A stretch of DNA of 64,000 nt from Phycisphaerales bacterium. Its GTDB lineage: Bacteria; Planctomycetota; Phycisphaerae; Phycisphaerales; UBA1924. Location: contig JAJDDF010000009.1 in the NCBI GenBank assembly GCA_029260455.1, positions 1 to 64,000 on the forward strand. The letters are read 5' to 3'. Shown piece after piece: positions 16,534-25,064 of the stretch. The number at the start of each line of letters is the position of its first letter. Within the stretch, counting starts at the first letter, position 1. Under the pieces are notes generated by a model, which was not told where the DNA came from, made no database searches, and saw only the letters and a list, made by a program, of their open reading frames with translations. A program made the position numbers and the translations under genes.

Positions 16534-17405
16534 GTGTCATCACTCACTTCTGACATACCTTCATCAACAGGCTCCGTCTGCTCAACCGATGACCCATTCC
16601 CCGCCGTCCCGCGCCGCACAATGCGTTTTTCAAGTTCTGTGCGCAGTTGCTCGGGCGTCAACCAGCGCCGCAGCTCGCGCCCTTCTGCAATAGAAATCGC
16701 GCCTGTTTCTTCGCTCACCACCACAATCACAGCATCCGTCACTTTTGCGAGCCCCACTGCAGCGCGATGCCGCGTGCCCAATTGAGGATCAGGCATGTCT
16801 TCTGCATCCGCCAGAGGAAACTGAACGCTCGCGGCCACAAGTTTCGCCCCGCGCACTACCACGCCCATGTCATGCAACGGGTTGTTGGGCCAGAAAATCG
16901 AACTCAACAAATGCGAAGACACCTCGGCATTCAAGGTCTTGCCCGACTCCGCCAACTCGCGGAGCCCGACATTGCGCTCAAAGGCAATAATCGCCCCGAA
17001 CTTGTTCTTGCTCAAAAAAGTACACGCAGTCACCACGGCGTGAACCACAGGCCGAACTTCGCGCTGAGTCATGCGAAAGAAGGGCGCCTCGCCAATGCGA
17101 ATCAGCGCCCGGCGCAGCTCGGGCTGGAATGTCACCACAAGTGCGATCGCAGCAAGCCCGACAACTTTGCCATAGATCGCTGCTAGGCGTGGCAATAATC
17201 CAGTCTGCAAAATCAACAGCACTACGAGCAACGACCCAACCAGTAGCACAAGCAAGCCCTTGAACGCACCCGCAGCGCGCGTGCCCCGGACAAACCGATA
17301 CACCACCCATACCAGCACCCATATGACCGCAAGTTCCACCGCTACTTCCCACGGCGAGTAGTCGGCCAAGCGTTCCCAAAGATGCCGGAAGAAGTCTTTC
17401 AGCAC
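16530..17405 (-). CDS. cdaA: Diadenylate cyclase CdaA
   Basis: Makes the second messenger c-di-AMP from two ATP. A GTG at 17405 gives 291 aa with the usual CdaA architecture: three membrane helices (residues about 18-37, 42-62, 67-87), then the DAC domain. The longer reading to 17627 adds Arg/Gly-rich sequence that overlaps the opposite-strand mutY. Visible DAC motifs are FQPELRRALIRIG, NNPLHDMGVVV, GTRHRAAVGL and VVSEETGAISIA. The RHR motif is intact. The family's D-G-A motif reads D-M-G here, so either the motif has drifted or the active-site loop is shifted; activity is likely but not certain. cdaR follows, overlapping its end. Confidence 0.88.
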   Translation of the reverse strand: MLKDFFRHLWERLADYSPWEVAVELAVIWVLVWVVYRFVRGTRAAGAFKGLLVLLVGSLLVVLLILQTGLLPRLAAIYGKVVGLAAIALVVTFQPELRRALIRIGEAPFFRMTQREVRPVVHAVVTACTFLSKNKFGAIIAFERNVGLRELAESGKTLNAEVSSHLLSSIFWPNNPLHDMGVVVRGAKLVAASVQFPLADAEDMPDPQLGTRHRAAVGLAKVTDAVIVVVSEETGAISIAEGRELRRWLTPEQLRTELEKRIVRRGTAGNGSSVEQTEPVDEGMSEVSDDT

Positions 17406-17584
17406 GGTCCGAGGCGTTCCTTTTATAAAAAATACGAGGTGCCCAAGTATATCGGCCTGTGGAGGCACTTCTCTCTTCCCTGACTTCCACAAGGTCCGAG
17501 TGCGCCGTACCTTCCACACTTCATGCCCAACTTTCAGACCACGGACACCCCGCCCACCTCTAAAACCACCCCGGTGGCCAACTG

Positions 17585-18694
17585 ATGCCCACTGCCTCAC
17601 GCACATGCACTGCCCCGTTAGCGCCAACGCCGCGCTGGACCGCCCTTGCCATCGAGCGCTGGTTTGCGAGAGCTGCCCGCGAATTGCCCTGGCGTCGCAT
17701 CACTGCCACCGGCTATCGCGATCCTTATGTCTCGCTTGTCTCTGAAGCAATGCTGCAACAAACCCAGGTGTCGCGCGTGCTCGACAAATTTACACCCTTC
17801 ATCGCGCGCTTTCCAACTGTCCACGCACTTGCCGATGCTCCAGAACAAGACGTTCTGGCAATGTGGTCGGGCCTTGGGTATTACCGCCGAGCGCGCCACT
17901 TGCACGCCGCAGCCAAGGCAATCGTCGAGCGCCATGCCGGTGTTGTTCCCGCCGACCCCGTCGAGCTTGTCAAAATGCCGGGCATTGGTGCCTACACCGC
18001 CGGTGCGGTTGCTTCATTGGCCTTCCATGTGCGCGCTCCGATAGTCGATGGCAATGTTCGGCGTGTGCTGTTGCGCGTTAACGGTCTTGATGTAGATGCT
18101 GAAGCTGGCGAGTCCGCCGCGTGGCGCGAAGCTACCGCAATTGCCGAAAGCGCCCGAAATGTTGCCCTTGCCAATGAAGGGCTGATGGAATTCGGTGCAA
18201 CCATCTGCACGCCGCGTGCACCAAAGTGCGGTACCTGCCCGTTGCGCAGTCGTTGTGTCGCCCGCGCAATGAATACCCAGGACACGATTCCGCGTGCCAA
18301 GACCGCCCCGGCACGATCGATGATTCATCACCTCGCCCTGCTTGTCCGCGATGGGCGCGGACGACTGTTAGTCGAACAGCGTCCGGGCACCGGGCTGTGG
18401 GCAGGATTGTGGCAAGCGCCAGCACTTGAGCTTTCTAAACGCCCGCGATCAGCGATCGCAGCAGTTCGTGAGTTTGCCGACTCCATTAGGGTTGGCCCGC
18501 CCAAAGATCGTCCCTTTATGATCCTTCGCCATGAGCTGACGCACCGCAGAATCGAAGCCCGGGTCTGGGCAAGCGAGCGAATGAGCAGAAAAAAGCCTAT
18601 GCAAGGTATTTTCCTGGCCCCCGGTGAAATTGCCGATCTGCCTTTATCCGCCCTGCATCGGCGCATTCTGCTTTCCGAGCAATGCTCAAGCTGA
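17585..18694 (+). CDS. mutY: A/G-specific adenine glycosylase
   Basis: A 369-aa base-excision repair enzyme that removes adenine mispaired with 8-oxoguanine. Features in order: YVSLVSEAMLQQTQVSRV with the catalytic Glu (residues about 48-65), the helix-hairpin-helix MPGIGAYTAGAVASLAF with IVDGNVRRVLLR carrying the catalytic Asp, and a 4Fe-4S loop C-x6-C-x2-C-x5-C (CTPRAPKCGTCPLRSRC). A C-terminal Nudix-like 8-oxoG-recognition domain (HHLALLVRDGRGRLLVEQRP ... LWAGLWQAPALE) ends it. It is divergent from cdaA, with the two starts about 180 bp apart. Confidence 0.95.
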   Translation: MPTASRTCTAPLAPTPRWTALAIERWFARAARELPWRRITATGYRDPYVSLVSEAMLQQTQVSRVLDKFTPFIARFPTVHALADAPEQDVLAMWSGLGYYRRARHLHAAAKAIVERHAGVVPADPVELVKMPGIGAYTAGAVASLAFHVRAPIVDGNVRRVLLRVNGLDVDAEAGESAAWREATAIAESARNVALANEGLMEFGATICTPRAPKCGTCPLRSRCVARAMNTQDTIPRAKTAPARSMIHHLALLVRDGRGRLLVEQRPGTGLWAGLWQAPALELSKRPRSAIAAVREFADSIRVGPPKDRPFMILRHELTHRRIEARVWASERMSRKKPMQGIFLAPGEIADLPLSALHRRILLSEQCSS

Positions 18695-18703
18695 GGGCAA
18701 AAG

Positions 18704-18731
18704 TGGACACGACCGGCGTTGTCGGTACACT
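18704..18731 (+). promoter_or_regulatory. Sigma-70-type promoter of rpsA
   Basis: TGGACA (18704-18709) and TACACT (18726-18731) are 16 bases apart. The -10 is identical to that of the rpsB promoter. The predicted leader is about 170 nt. The rpsA coding frame is open upstream of its true start, but that sequence looks non-coding. Confidence 0.55.
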
Positions 18732-18904
18732 CTGCGGTTCAGACCGGGTTGCCCCCGGCTTGCTGGTGCGCCGTTGATTGGACCATGCGGTCCATGCGGA
18801 AACCTGACATTGCGAACCTCCGCCATGACGCTGGCGGTTTCGTCGTCACTCTCGCACCTGTGACGATGTGTCTGGTGCTCGCTGCACCGGCGTCTACTCC
18901 ACAC

Positions 18905-20665
18905 ATGATTGATGAAAATCTTATCGCCACACTCGGCCCCACTGATACCGATGTTGATGACCTGCTGCGCGGTGCTTTTGGCACCGATGTTGCCGAAGGC
19001 AATATGGACAGTCTGCTGCACGATGCGCTGGGTGATCTGCAGCAGGACCAGATTCTTACGGGCCGGATCATCGGCATGGCGGGCGATGATGTCGTGATCG
19101 ACGTCGGGCTGAAATCCGAAGGCCTGATCCCGAAGACCGAATTTGAAGATGTCACACAACTCGTGCCGGGTCAGGAAATCCAGGTGCTCCTCGAAGAAAT
19201 CGAGGGCGACTCCGGACTCGTGCAGCTTTCCAAGCGCAAAGCTGATCGCCTGATCAACTGGCGGCGCATCGTCAAAACAACAAGCGAAGGTGACATCTGC
19301 AACGGCAAAGTCATGCGCAAAATCAAGGGCGGGTTGCTCGTCGACATCGGCGTGCCGGTCTTCCTGCCCGCCTCGCAGGTTGACATTCGCAGGCCCGGCG
19401 ATATTGGCGAATTCATCGGCCGTGAAATTCGCGCCGAGATTCTGAAGATCGACGAAGAACGTCGCAACATTGTCATCTCCCGCCGCAAGCTCATCGAACA
19501 CGAGCGCGACAACGCGAAGAAGAATCTGCTCGAACGCATCAAGGAAGGCGACTTGGTCGAGGGTATAGTGAAGAATATCGCAGACTTCGGGGCGTTTATC
19601 GATCTTGGCGGCATCGACGGCCTGCTTCACATCACCGACATGTCGTGGGGACGGATCAACCATCCCTCCGAACTTGTGCGCATCGATGACAAAGTGGAAG
19701 TGAAGATCCTCAATATCGATTTCGAGAAGGAAAAGATCGCCCTTGGCCTGAAACAAAAAGAATCTTCACCCTGGGAAGAAATTGAAGCCCGGTACCCGGT
19801 CAACGCACGCATCAAGGGCGAGGTGGTCAACCTCATGTCCTATGGCGCGTTCATTCGTCTGGAAGATGGCATCGAGGGGCTTGTGCACATCTCGGAAATG
19901 TCTTGGACGCGGCGCATCAACCATCCATCGGAGGTCGTCACCGCAGGCGAAGAGATCGAAGTTGTTGTTCTCGATATCAACAAGGACAAGCAGGAAATTT
20001 CCCTGGGCCTGAAGCAGACCGAAGTGAATCCATGGGAACTGGTCGCCGAGAAGTACCCGCCCGACACCGTCATCGACGGTTCGGTGCGCAATCTCGCGAA
20101 CTATGGCGCGTTCATCGAAATCGAGCCGGGTATTGATGGTTTGCTTCACGTCTCTGATATTTCGTGGACCAAGAAAGTGAGTCACCCCAATGAGGTTTAC
20201 CAAAAGGGCGACATGCTGCGGTGTGTTGTGCTTGAAGTTGATCGCGACAAGCAGCGCGTGGCGCTGGGCGTCAAGCAGCTCGTCGAAGATCCGTGGCTCG
20301 AAGCGATTCCCGGTGCGTACAAGCCGGGCATGGTCGTGCGCGGCCGCGTGACGAAGATCACCAACTTTGGCGTGTTTGTAGAGCTTGAAGATGAACTTGA
20401 AGGGCTGCTTCATATCTCAGAGCTTGCGGATCACAAGGTTGAGAACCCGCATGACATCGTGAAGGTTGGCGATGAGCTTGATGTGAAGATTTTGCGGGTG
20501 GACACGGATGATCGCAAGATTGGTCTGTCTCTCAAGCGTGCCCAGTGGGGCGCGGTTGAAGAAGCGCGGGCAGAACGCGAAGAGAAGCGGGCGGAGGGCG
20601 AAGTGCCTCAGCGCGGCGGCATGGACGACCATGGCGCGATGGGATCAGACAAGATCCAGTTGTAA
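18905..20665 (+). CDS. rpsA: 30S ribosomal protein S1
   Basis: A 586-aa protein with six tandem S1 (OB-fold) RNA-binding domains at residues about 47-115, 135-200, 218-290, 303-375, 390-462 and 478-548. Domains 3-6 have the RNA-binding core F/Y-GAF-I-x-L plus G-L-x-H-I-S (ADFGAFIDL, SYGAFIRL, NYGAFIEI, NFGVFVEL). Domains 1 and 2 are degenerate, as in other S1 proteins that dock to the ribosome through them. It brings mRNA to the 30S subunit. The start at 18905 (MIDENLIATLG) is chosen because residues before it look non-coding. The tail is short and charged. Confidence 0.95.
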   Translation: MIDENLIATLGPTDTDVDDLLRGAFGTDVAEGNMDSLLHDALGDLQQDQILTGRIIGMAGDDVVIDVGLKSEGLIPKTEFEDVTQLVPGQEIQVLLEEIEGDSGLVQLSKRKADRLINWRRIVKTTSEGDICNGKVMRKIKGGLLVDIGVPVFLPASQVDIRRPGDIGEFIGREIRAEILKIDEERRNIVISRRKLIEHERDNAKKNLLERIKEGDLVEGIVKNIADFGAFIDLGGIDGLLHITDMSWGRINHPSELVRIDDKVEVKILNIDFEKEKIALGLKQKESSPWEEIEARYPVNARIKGEVVNLMSYGAFIRLEDGIEGLVHISEMSWTRRINHPSEVVTAGEEIEVVVLDINKDKQEISLGLKQTEVNPWELVAEKYPPDTVIDGSVRNLANYGAFIEIEPGIDGLLHVSDISWTKKVSHPNEVYQKGDMLRCVVLEVDRDKQRVALGVKQLVEDPWLEAIPGAYKPGMVVRGRVTKITNFGVFVELEDELEGLLHISELADHKVENPHDIVKVGDELDVKILRVDTDDRKIGLSLKRAQWGAVEEARAEREEKRAEGEVPQRGGMDDHGAMGSDKIQL

Positions 20666-20692
20666 GACTGGTGAAACAAAGTGCAAATATGC

Positions 20693-20725
20693 GGGGCGGT
20701 GCTGAGCGCCGCCTCGTTTCATTTC
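20693..20725 (+). terminator. Terminator of rpsA
   Basis: GGCGGTG (20695-20701) pairs with CGCCGCC (20707-20713) around a five-base loop, including one G-U pair, and is followed by a T-rich tail (TCGTTTCATTT). Confidence 0.6.
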
Positions 20726-20975
20726 ACAGATTGATATTTAGCACATTGCAGCAAAAGTGAGTGCCGTTAGGATAAGGATGCGACGGCGGTGTGCTGTCAA
20801 ATCCATAGCCAAAGCGGCTCGCGTTGCTGCATCTTTGATAATAAGGGTCATGTCCGAAAACCTCGCATCTTTTCAGTTGTCACTCAGGTACCTTCAAAGC
20901 GCGTGCCAAACGCGAAGCAGTGCTGACAATCACGGTTGGCGAGGCTTTGGCGATGGTCCACGGTCCGAAAACCAC

Positions 20976-22850
20976 ATGCGCGCTGAAGACCAATCGCACA
21001 CCGTGTTGCCACAATGCAACACCGCGCGTTGCCAAAACACATCCGTGTCGAGGGAAGCGCAACGTCCGTTGCTGCGCACAATCCGTGCGGCGCGAGGCCT
21101 GTGTTGCGTCGCGCTGCTCGTGGCAATCGGGATAAATGCCCCAATCGCCGCGGCGGGCGAGTCTGACCCACCAGGGCCCGATGCCGCTATGCAAGCCTAC
21201 CAGCAACTTGCCTCAGTCCAAAGCGCCTGGTCACAAGATGCTGCAAAAAAACTGATTGATCCACCCCGTACCACGGGTGTGTGTTTGACACTTCGTGAAA
21301 ATGGCAAGGTAATCGGACGTGCCGAGGTCATGGCTGATGACGGCAATGCACTGCGCCAGGCGATGTTGCAAGTGATCGAACAAGCCCCTGCGCCGCACGT
21401 CATCGAAGGTGTTGGTGTTGTTCCCCGCATGATTGATCTGCAGTTCGCAGGGCCATTGTTTCCACTCGCCGGCGATACCTTTGCTGCAGCTGCAGCGCTC
21501 GTTTCGCCCGGGCGCGAAGGTGTTGCGGCGCGCATCGGCAATCGCGTTGGGTCTGCCTTTCCCTCAGTGATTCTTGCGACAGATTCCACTTCGAATCGCG
21601 CGTTACGGGTTGCGTGTGCGCGGGCTGAGGGGCCACCGATGGAACTCCGCGAGCTGCGCAAGCAATTTGATGTGCACATCTACCGCTTTGAAGTCACGCA
21701 CCTTGCCATGCCCGATGCACACAGCGCACCGATTTTCCTGACGCGCGGTGGACAACTGATCGAAGAAGCAAGCGTCAAAACGACATCCATCCGCAGCTTT
21801 GCCGATGACGCTGCGGCATACTTGCTGCAATCACTGTGGCCAGGCGAAGAACCCTTTGGCATGATGGGCCCCTACCGCGCGGCGCGCGACGAATATGAGC
21901 CCTTCATCGCAGAACCTCACGCACAGGCATTGGCTGCGCTGGCGTTGGCACGGTATGCGCGCACGCCGGGCGTAAACACGGAACTTGCAATCGCGGCACA
22001 GCGCACGGCGTGGGATCTACTCTTTGATTTCACTGTCACGCACCCCCCCGAGCTTGACCCCATGGGCAACATCGCGGCCCTTGGGATGTGGCTTGCCGCA
22101 TGGGCAGAAGCGCAGCAGAGTGATATTCCCATTGGCGTGGCAATTGAGGAGATGAACACCTTTGCAGCCCGCGCTGCACAGGTGTGTGCAGATTCGCTTC
22201 ATGGCCCAGCGCCTGCAGATGAAGCTGCACGAATCACACGCGCACTCATTGCACTTGGACTGGCAACATCCGCGGATGAAATGCTTGATCCCGCAGTTCA
22301 GCGGGCAATAGCACAAAGCGAAGTTCATCGGTTGTTTACTGAGACGCACCCGGGTCAGTTGGTCGCACTGATGCCATGGCTTGGATGGGCGGCGCTTGAA
22401 TTAATTGATCCAGAGAAGGATGTCCCCGCAGCGGCGGGCCTGGAACTCATGCGCGGCCTTGTGTGGAAACATCAGGTGCTTGCTGCAGATGCGGGCAGTG
22501 AGCGCGATCTCATTGGCGGCATTGTTTTCACGCGCGGCCGCCAACCCCTGCCGACATGGCACAGCGCAAAGCCGCTTGCGTTGCTTGCGACCATGCTTGG
22601 TGATCCGCGGTTCACGTCGCCAGAACGTGTCGCGACAGAGCTACCGAATATGGCTCGCGGCCTGCGGTTTCTTATGCAACTCTCAGCGGGCAACGCAGAG
22701 GGGCATATGTATCCCAAGCCTGAGCGCGCACAGGGCGGCGTGAGGCGGGCGCTGTGGGATCAGACCATCACCGCAGATGCGACGGCGCTGGGCCTGCTCA
22801 CAGCATGTGAAACATTGCGCAGTGTTGATGCCATTGGCGCTCAGCGGTAA
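20976..22850 (+). CDS. Large exported protein of unknown function
   Basis: About 624 aa if started at the ATG at 20976; a GTG at 21045 is equally plausible because it places the signal peptide (LLRTIRAARGLCCVALLVAIGINAPIAAAG) at the very N-terminus. The mature part is Ala-rich and mainly helical. At about residues 90-120 of the 20976 reading it has LTLRENGKVIGRAEVMADDG, a short beta-hairpin block. From about residue 270 on, repeated helical hairpins (HAQALAALALARYARTPG, AARITRALIALGLATSADEM) look like an alpha/alpha toroid of the type found in prenyltransferases and glycoside hydrolases. I do not recognise the family. Confidence 0.55.
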   Translation: MRAEDQSHTVLPQCNTARCQNTSVSREAQRPLLRTIRAARGLCCVALLVAIGINAPIAAAGESDPPGPDAAMQAYQQLASVQSAWSQDAAKKLIDPPRTTGVCLTLRENGKVIGRAEVMADDGNALRQAMLQVIEQAPAPHVIEGVGVVPRMIDLQFAGPLFPLAGDTFAAAAALVSPGREGVAARIGNRVGSAFPSVILATDSTSNRALRVACARAEGPPMELRELRKQFDVHIYRFEVTHLAMPDAHSAPIFLTRGGQLIEEASVKTTSIRSFADDAAAYLLQSLWPGEEPFGMMGPYRAARDEYEPFIAEPHAQALAALALARYARTPGVNTELAIAAQRTAWDLLFDFTVTHPPELDPMGNIAALGMWLAAWAEAQQSDIPIGVAIEEMNTFAARAAQVCADSLHGPAPADEAARITRALIALGLATSADEMLDPAVQRAIAQSEVHRLFTETHPGQLVALMPWLGWAALELIDPEKDVPAAAGLELMRGLVWKHQVLAADAGSERDLIGGIVFTRGRQPLPTWHSAKPLALLATMLGDPRFTSPERVATELPNMARGLRFLMQLSAGNAEGHMYPKPERAQGGVRRALWDQTITADATALGLLTACETLRSVDAIGAQR

Positions 22851-22906
22851 GAAAAACATTTACACAGAGGCGCAGAGAAGACATCGTTGGGTGATGGAGT
22901 AAAAGA

Positions 22907-22950
22907 CGCTTCTTCTCCCCCTCCCTCTGGGAGGGGGTCAGGGGGAGGGG
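22907..22950. repeat. GC-rich palindromic (REP-like) element
   Basis: CCCCCTCCC (22918-22926) and GGGAGGGGG (22930-22938) form a 9-bp perfect stem with a TCT loop, followed directly by TCAGGGGGAGGGG. This palindrome plus G-rich tail is a form of short interspersed repeat seen between genes in many bacteria. It sits in the 140-bp convergent gap, so it might also act as a transcription stop for both genes. Confidence 0.55.
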
Positions 22951-22990
22951 TTCTTCTCCGCGCGCACGTGTTTCTTTCTAATGAGTCACC

Positions 22991-24904
22991 TCACGGACAC
23001 ACCGCCCCAAAGTTGAACAGCACTAGATTCAGATCCTGCAAACCAACAAAACCGTCGCCATCGACATCGCCATTGGTCCCCGGCGCGACAGCACTCCCAA
23101 AGTTGAACAGCACAAGATTCAGATCTGCAAGGTCGACCGCGTTGTTGCCATCTGCATCACCCGGACATGGGAAGAGCACAAACTGCAAATAGATGTCGCT
23201 CACAGTGTACATCGTGGCGCCAATAGCAACCGGCTGTTGTTTCGCGACCCAAGCATATCCGCCAGTCCCCGCAGCCGCGTTGAAGAGGGTAAGCCCGTTG
23301 ACATCCGTCGTGAAGATGCCTTGCCCTGTCGCCAGTTCAGCTTCCGTGACAATATCACCTGCGATGTTGCGGAAACCGGGAACCGCGACTTCTGTAATTG
23401 ACGTCGCGAGCCTGCCTGAGAGCATCCCGGTGTGGGTGATGCGCCCAACAAAGACTTCCCATGTTGCATCTCCACTCTTGATAGCCGCGAAGGCCTTGGT
23501 AAACATCGGTACAAACCACGCTCCGCGGAAGCTGGTGGTCGTGAAGCCGGGCGGTCCCGGGATGTCACTAGCCGGGCCCACATCGCTGCCGTCATAGCCG
23601 GGCGCGGGTTCAACGGGCCCCGAATCGACGGTCACATAGCTGTCAAACTCAAGGGTGGGAAACCCACCAATGAGAACTTGGTTCGGTTCGTCGGTCGCGC
23701 CGGCGCCGCCGAGCGGGTCTTGGTAAATCATGCCCCCGATGACATCTAGTCCTGTGCCAACTTGGCCGCCTAGCGCGCCATCCGATGCATCGATGAGTCC
23801 TATTGAGAAAAGGGTCGGATCGAGAAATGCAATCCATGCTTCATCGTTGCCAGCGGGGTTGATGCCTGTGCCCACAATGGTCTGACCATCTGCGGAAACT
23901 CCGGTCGCTTCTTCCAGAATCCAGCCTGTTAGATCGAGACCAAGGTCGTTGACGAGTATGTCTTGAATCGAGCGCATCCCATCAACAGCTGTCCACACAA
24001 AAGCCCCGGGTAAAGCCACCGGCATCATCGAGCCCACAATGACCGAACCGTCAGTTGAAACAGCACTTGCCTGGCCCCCGGAGAGTCCGGGGAGATGGCC
24101 GAGTCCAACCATGCCCTCTGTGGTGGTCCAGCGAAATGGCTCATTGCCAATAGCAGAAAACCCTCTCCCAACAATGACTGATCCGTCCGCTGATGTAGCA
24201 AACGCTGTGCTTCTGACCGAGATACCCGGCAAATCACCAAGGCCAACCATGCCGCCAGCAGCCGTCCATCGAAATGCTTGGAAATCACCACTATTTTCAG
24301 AAGCAAAAGTACTCAATCCCACGATGACAGCACCATCGCCTGAGATGCCAAATGCAGTGCTCTGCGAAAAGAACCCTCCGGGCAGGTGTCCAAGACCGAC
24401 CATCCCACCAACTGCCGTCCAGCGAAACGCCTCACTGCTAGCACCACCCGATCGGCTGCCCCCAACAACAACTGAACCATCGGCGGATAACCCGGTGGCA
24501 CCTGCGCCAGAGAAAATACCCCCCGGCAGATCGCCAAGCCCGACCATACCCCCTGCACTCGTCCAGCGGAAGGCTTCGTTGCCCGAGGTGGAAACACCCC
24601 GCCCAACGACAACCGTCCCATCTGCGGATACGCCATTCGCGAAGCTGACAAACGGGACACCCGGCAAGTCACTGAGACCAACCATGCCACCCGCAGCAGT
24701 CCACCGAAAGGCCTCTATGCCAGAAACGGAAATACCCAACCCAACAACGACCAATCCGTCTGCGGACACGCCATTCGCTTCACTTGCAAAAGCCCCTCCC
24801 GGCAAATCGCCCAGCCCCTGAAAGCTCGCTTGCCCAAGGCTCGATGCGGCAAGGGCCAGCACGCCGCCCAGCATTACGAAACTATTCGTGAGGGGCGTCG
24901 TCAT
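22991..24904 (-). CDS. Secreted HAF-repeat protein with dockerin-like C-terminus
   Basis: A 637-aa exported protein; the start at 24904 (MTTPLTNSFVMLGGVLALAASSLG) opens a signal peptide. Residues about 25-330 hold six repeats of the HAF type: G-L-G-D-L-P-G-G, a variable stretch, G-V-S-A-D-G-S-V-V-V-G, then EAFRWTAAGGMV. A seventh is degenerate. HAF repeats probably form a beta-propeller-like extracellular fold. The C-terminus has two EF-hand-like units, DADGNNAVDLADLNLVLFNF and DVDGDGFVGLQDLNLVLFNF, of the dockerin-like type used by Planctomycetota for surface display. The 30-bp DNA encoding LNLVLFNFG is repeated almost identically (see findings). It is convergent with the upstream exported-protein gene. 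Confidence 0.85.
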   Translation of the reverse strand: MTTPLTNSFVMLGGVLALAASSLGQASFQGLGDLPGGAFASEANGVSADGLVVVGLGISVSGIEAFRWTAAGGMVGLSDLPGVPFVSFANGVSADGTVVVGRGVSTSGNEAFRWTSAGGMVGLGDLPGGIFSGAGATGLSADGSVVVGGSRSGGASSEAFRWTAVGGMVGLGHLPGGFFSQSTAFGISGDGAVIVGLSTFASENSGDFQAFRWTAAGGMVGLGDLPGISVRSTAFATSADGSVIVGRGFSAIGNEPFRWTTTEGMVGLGHLPGLSGGQASAVSTDGSVIVGSMMPVALPGAFVWTAVDGMRSIQDILVNDLGLDLTGWILEEATGVSADGQTIVGTGINPAGNDEAWIAFLDPTLFSIGLIDASDGALGGQVGTGLDVIGGMIYQDPLGGAGATDEPNQVLIGGFPTLEFDSYVTVDSGPVEPAPGYDGSDVGPASDIPGPPGFTTTSFRGAWFVPMFTKAFAAIKSGDATWEVFVGRITHTGMLSGRLATSITEVAVPGFRNIAGDIVTEAELATGQGIFTTDVNGLTLFNAAAGTGGYAWVAKQQPVAIGATMYTVSDIYLQFVLFPCPGDADGNNAVDLADLNLVLFNFGSAVAPGTNGDVDGDGFVGLQDLNLVLFNFGAVCP

Positions 24905-25025
24905 GGCAACAAGATACCACCAGACATCAGAATCACCAAAGTTTTTCAAGGAAGTCAATTACCGATGAATTCCGATACATCGCTCGATGACCTTTCCTTC
25001 ATCCAACTTGAGATCAGGCGACCAC

Positions 25026-25054
25026 TTGACGCGACACTTGCCCCAGCCTATCCT
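25026..25054 (+). promoter_or_regulatory. Promoter of the metal-uptake operon
   Basis: TTGACG (25026-25031) and TATCCT (25049-25054) are separated by 17 bases. The predicted transcription start would fall only a few bases before the ATG at 25065, so the message would be nearly leaderless. No metal-regulator box is recognisable by eye around it. Confidence 0.5.
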
Positions 25055-25064
25055 GCTTGTAGCA

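Noticed and set aside
17406-17627. A longer N-terminus for cdaA
   Set aside because: The extension is Arg/Gly-rich, lacks family features and overlaps the mutY coding start on the other strand.
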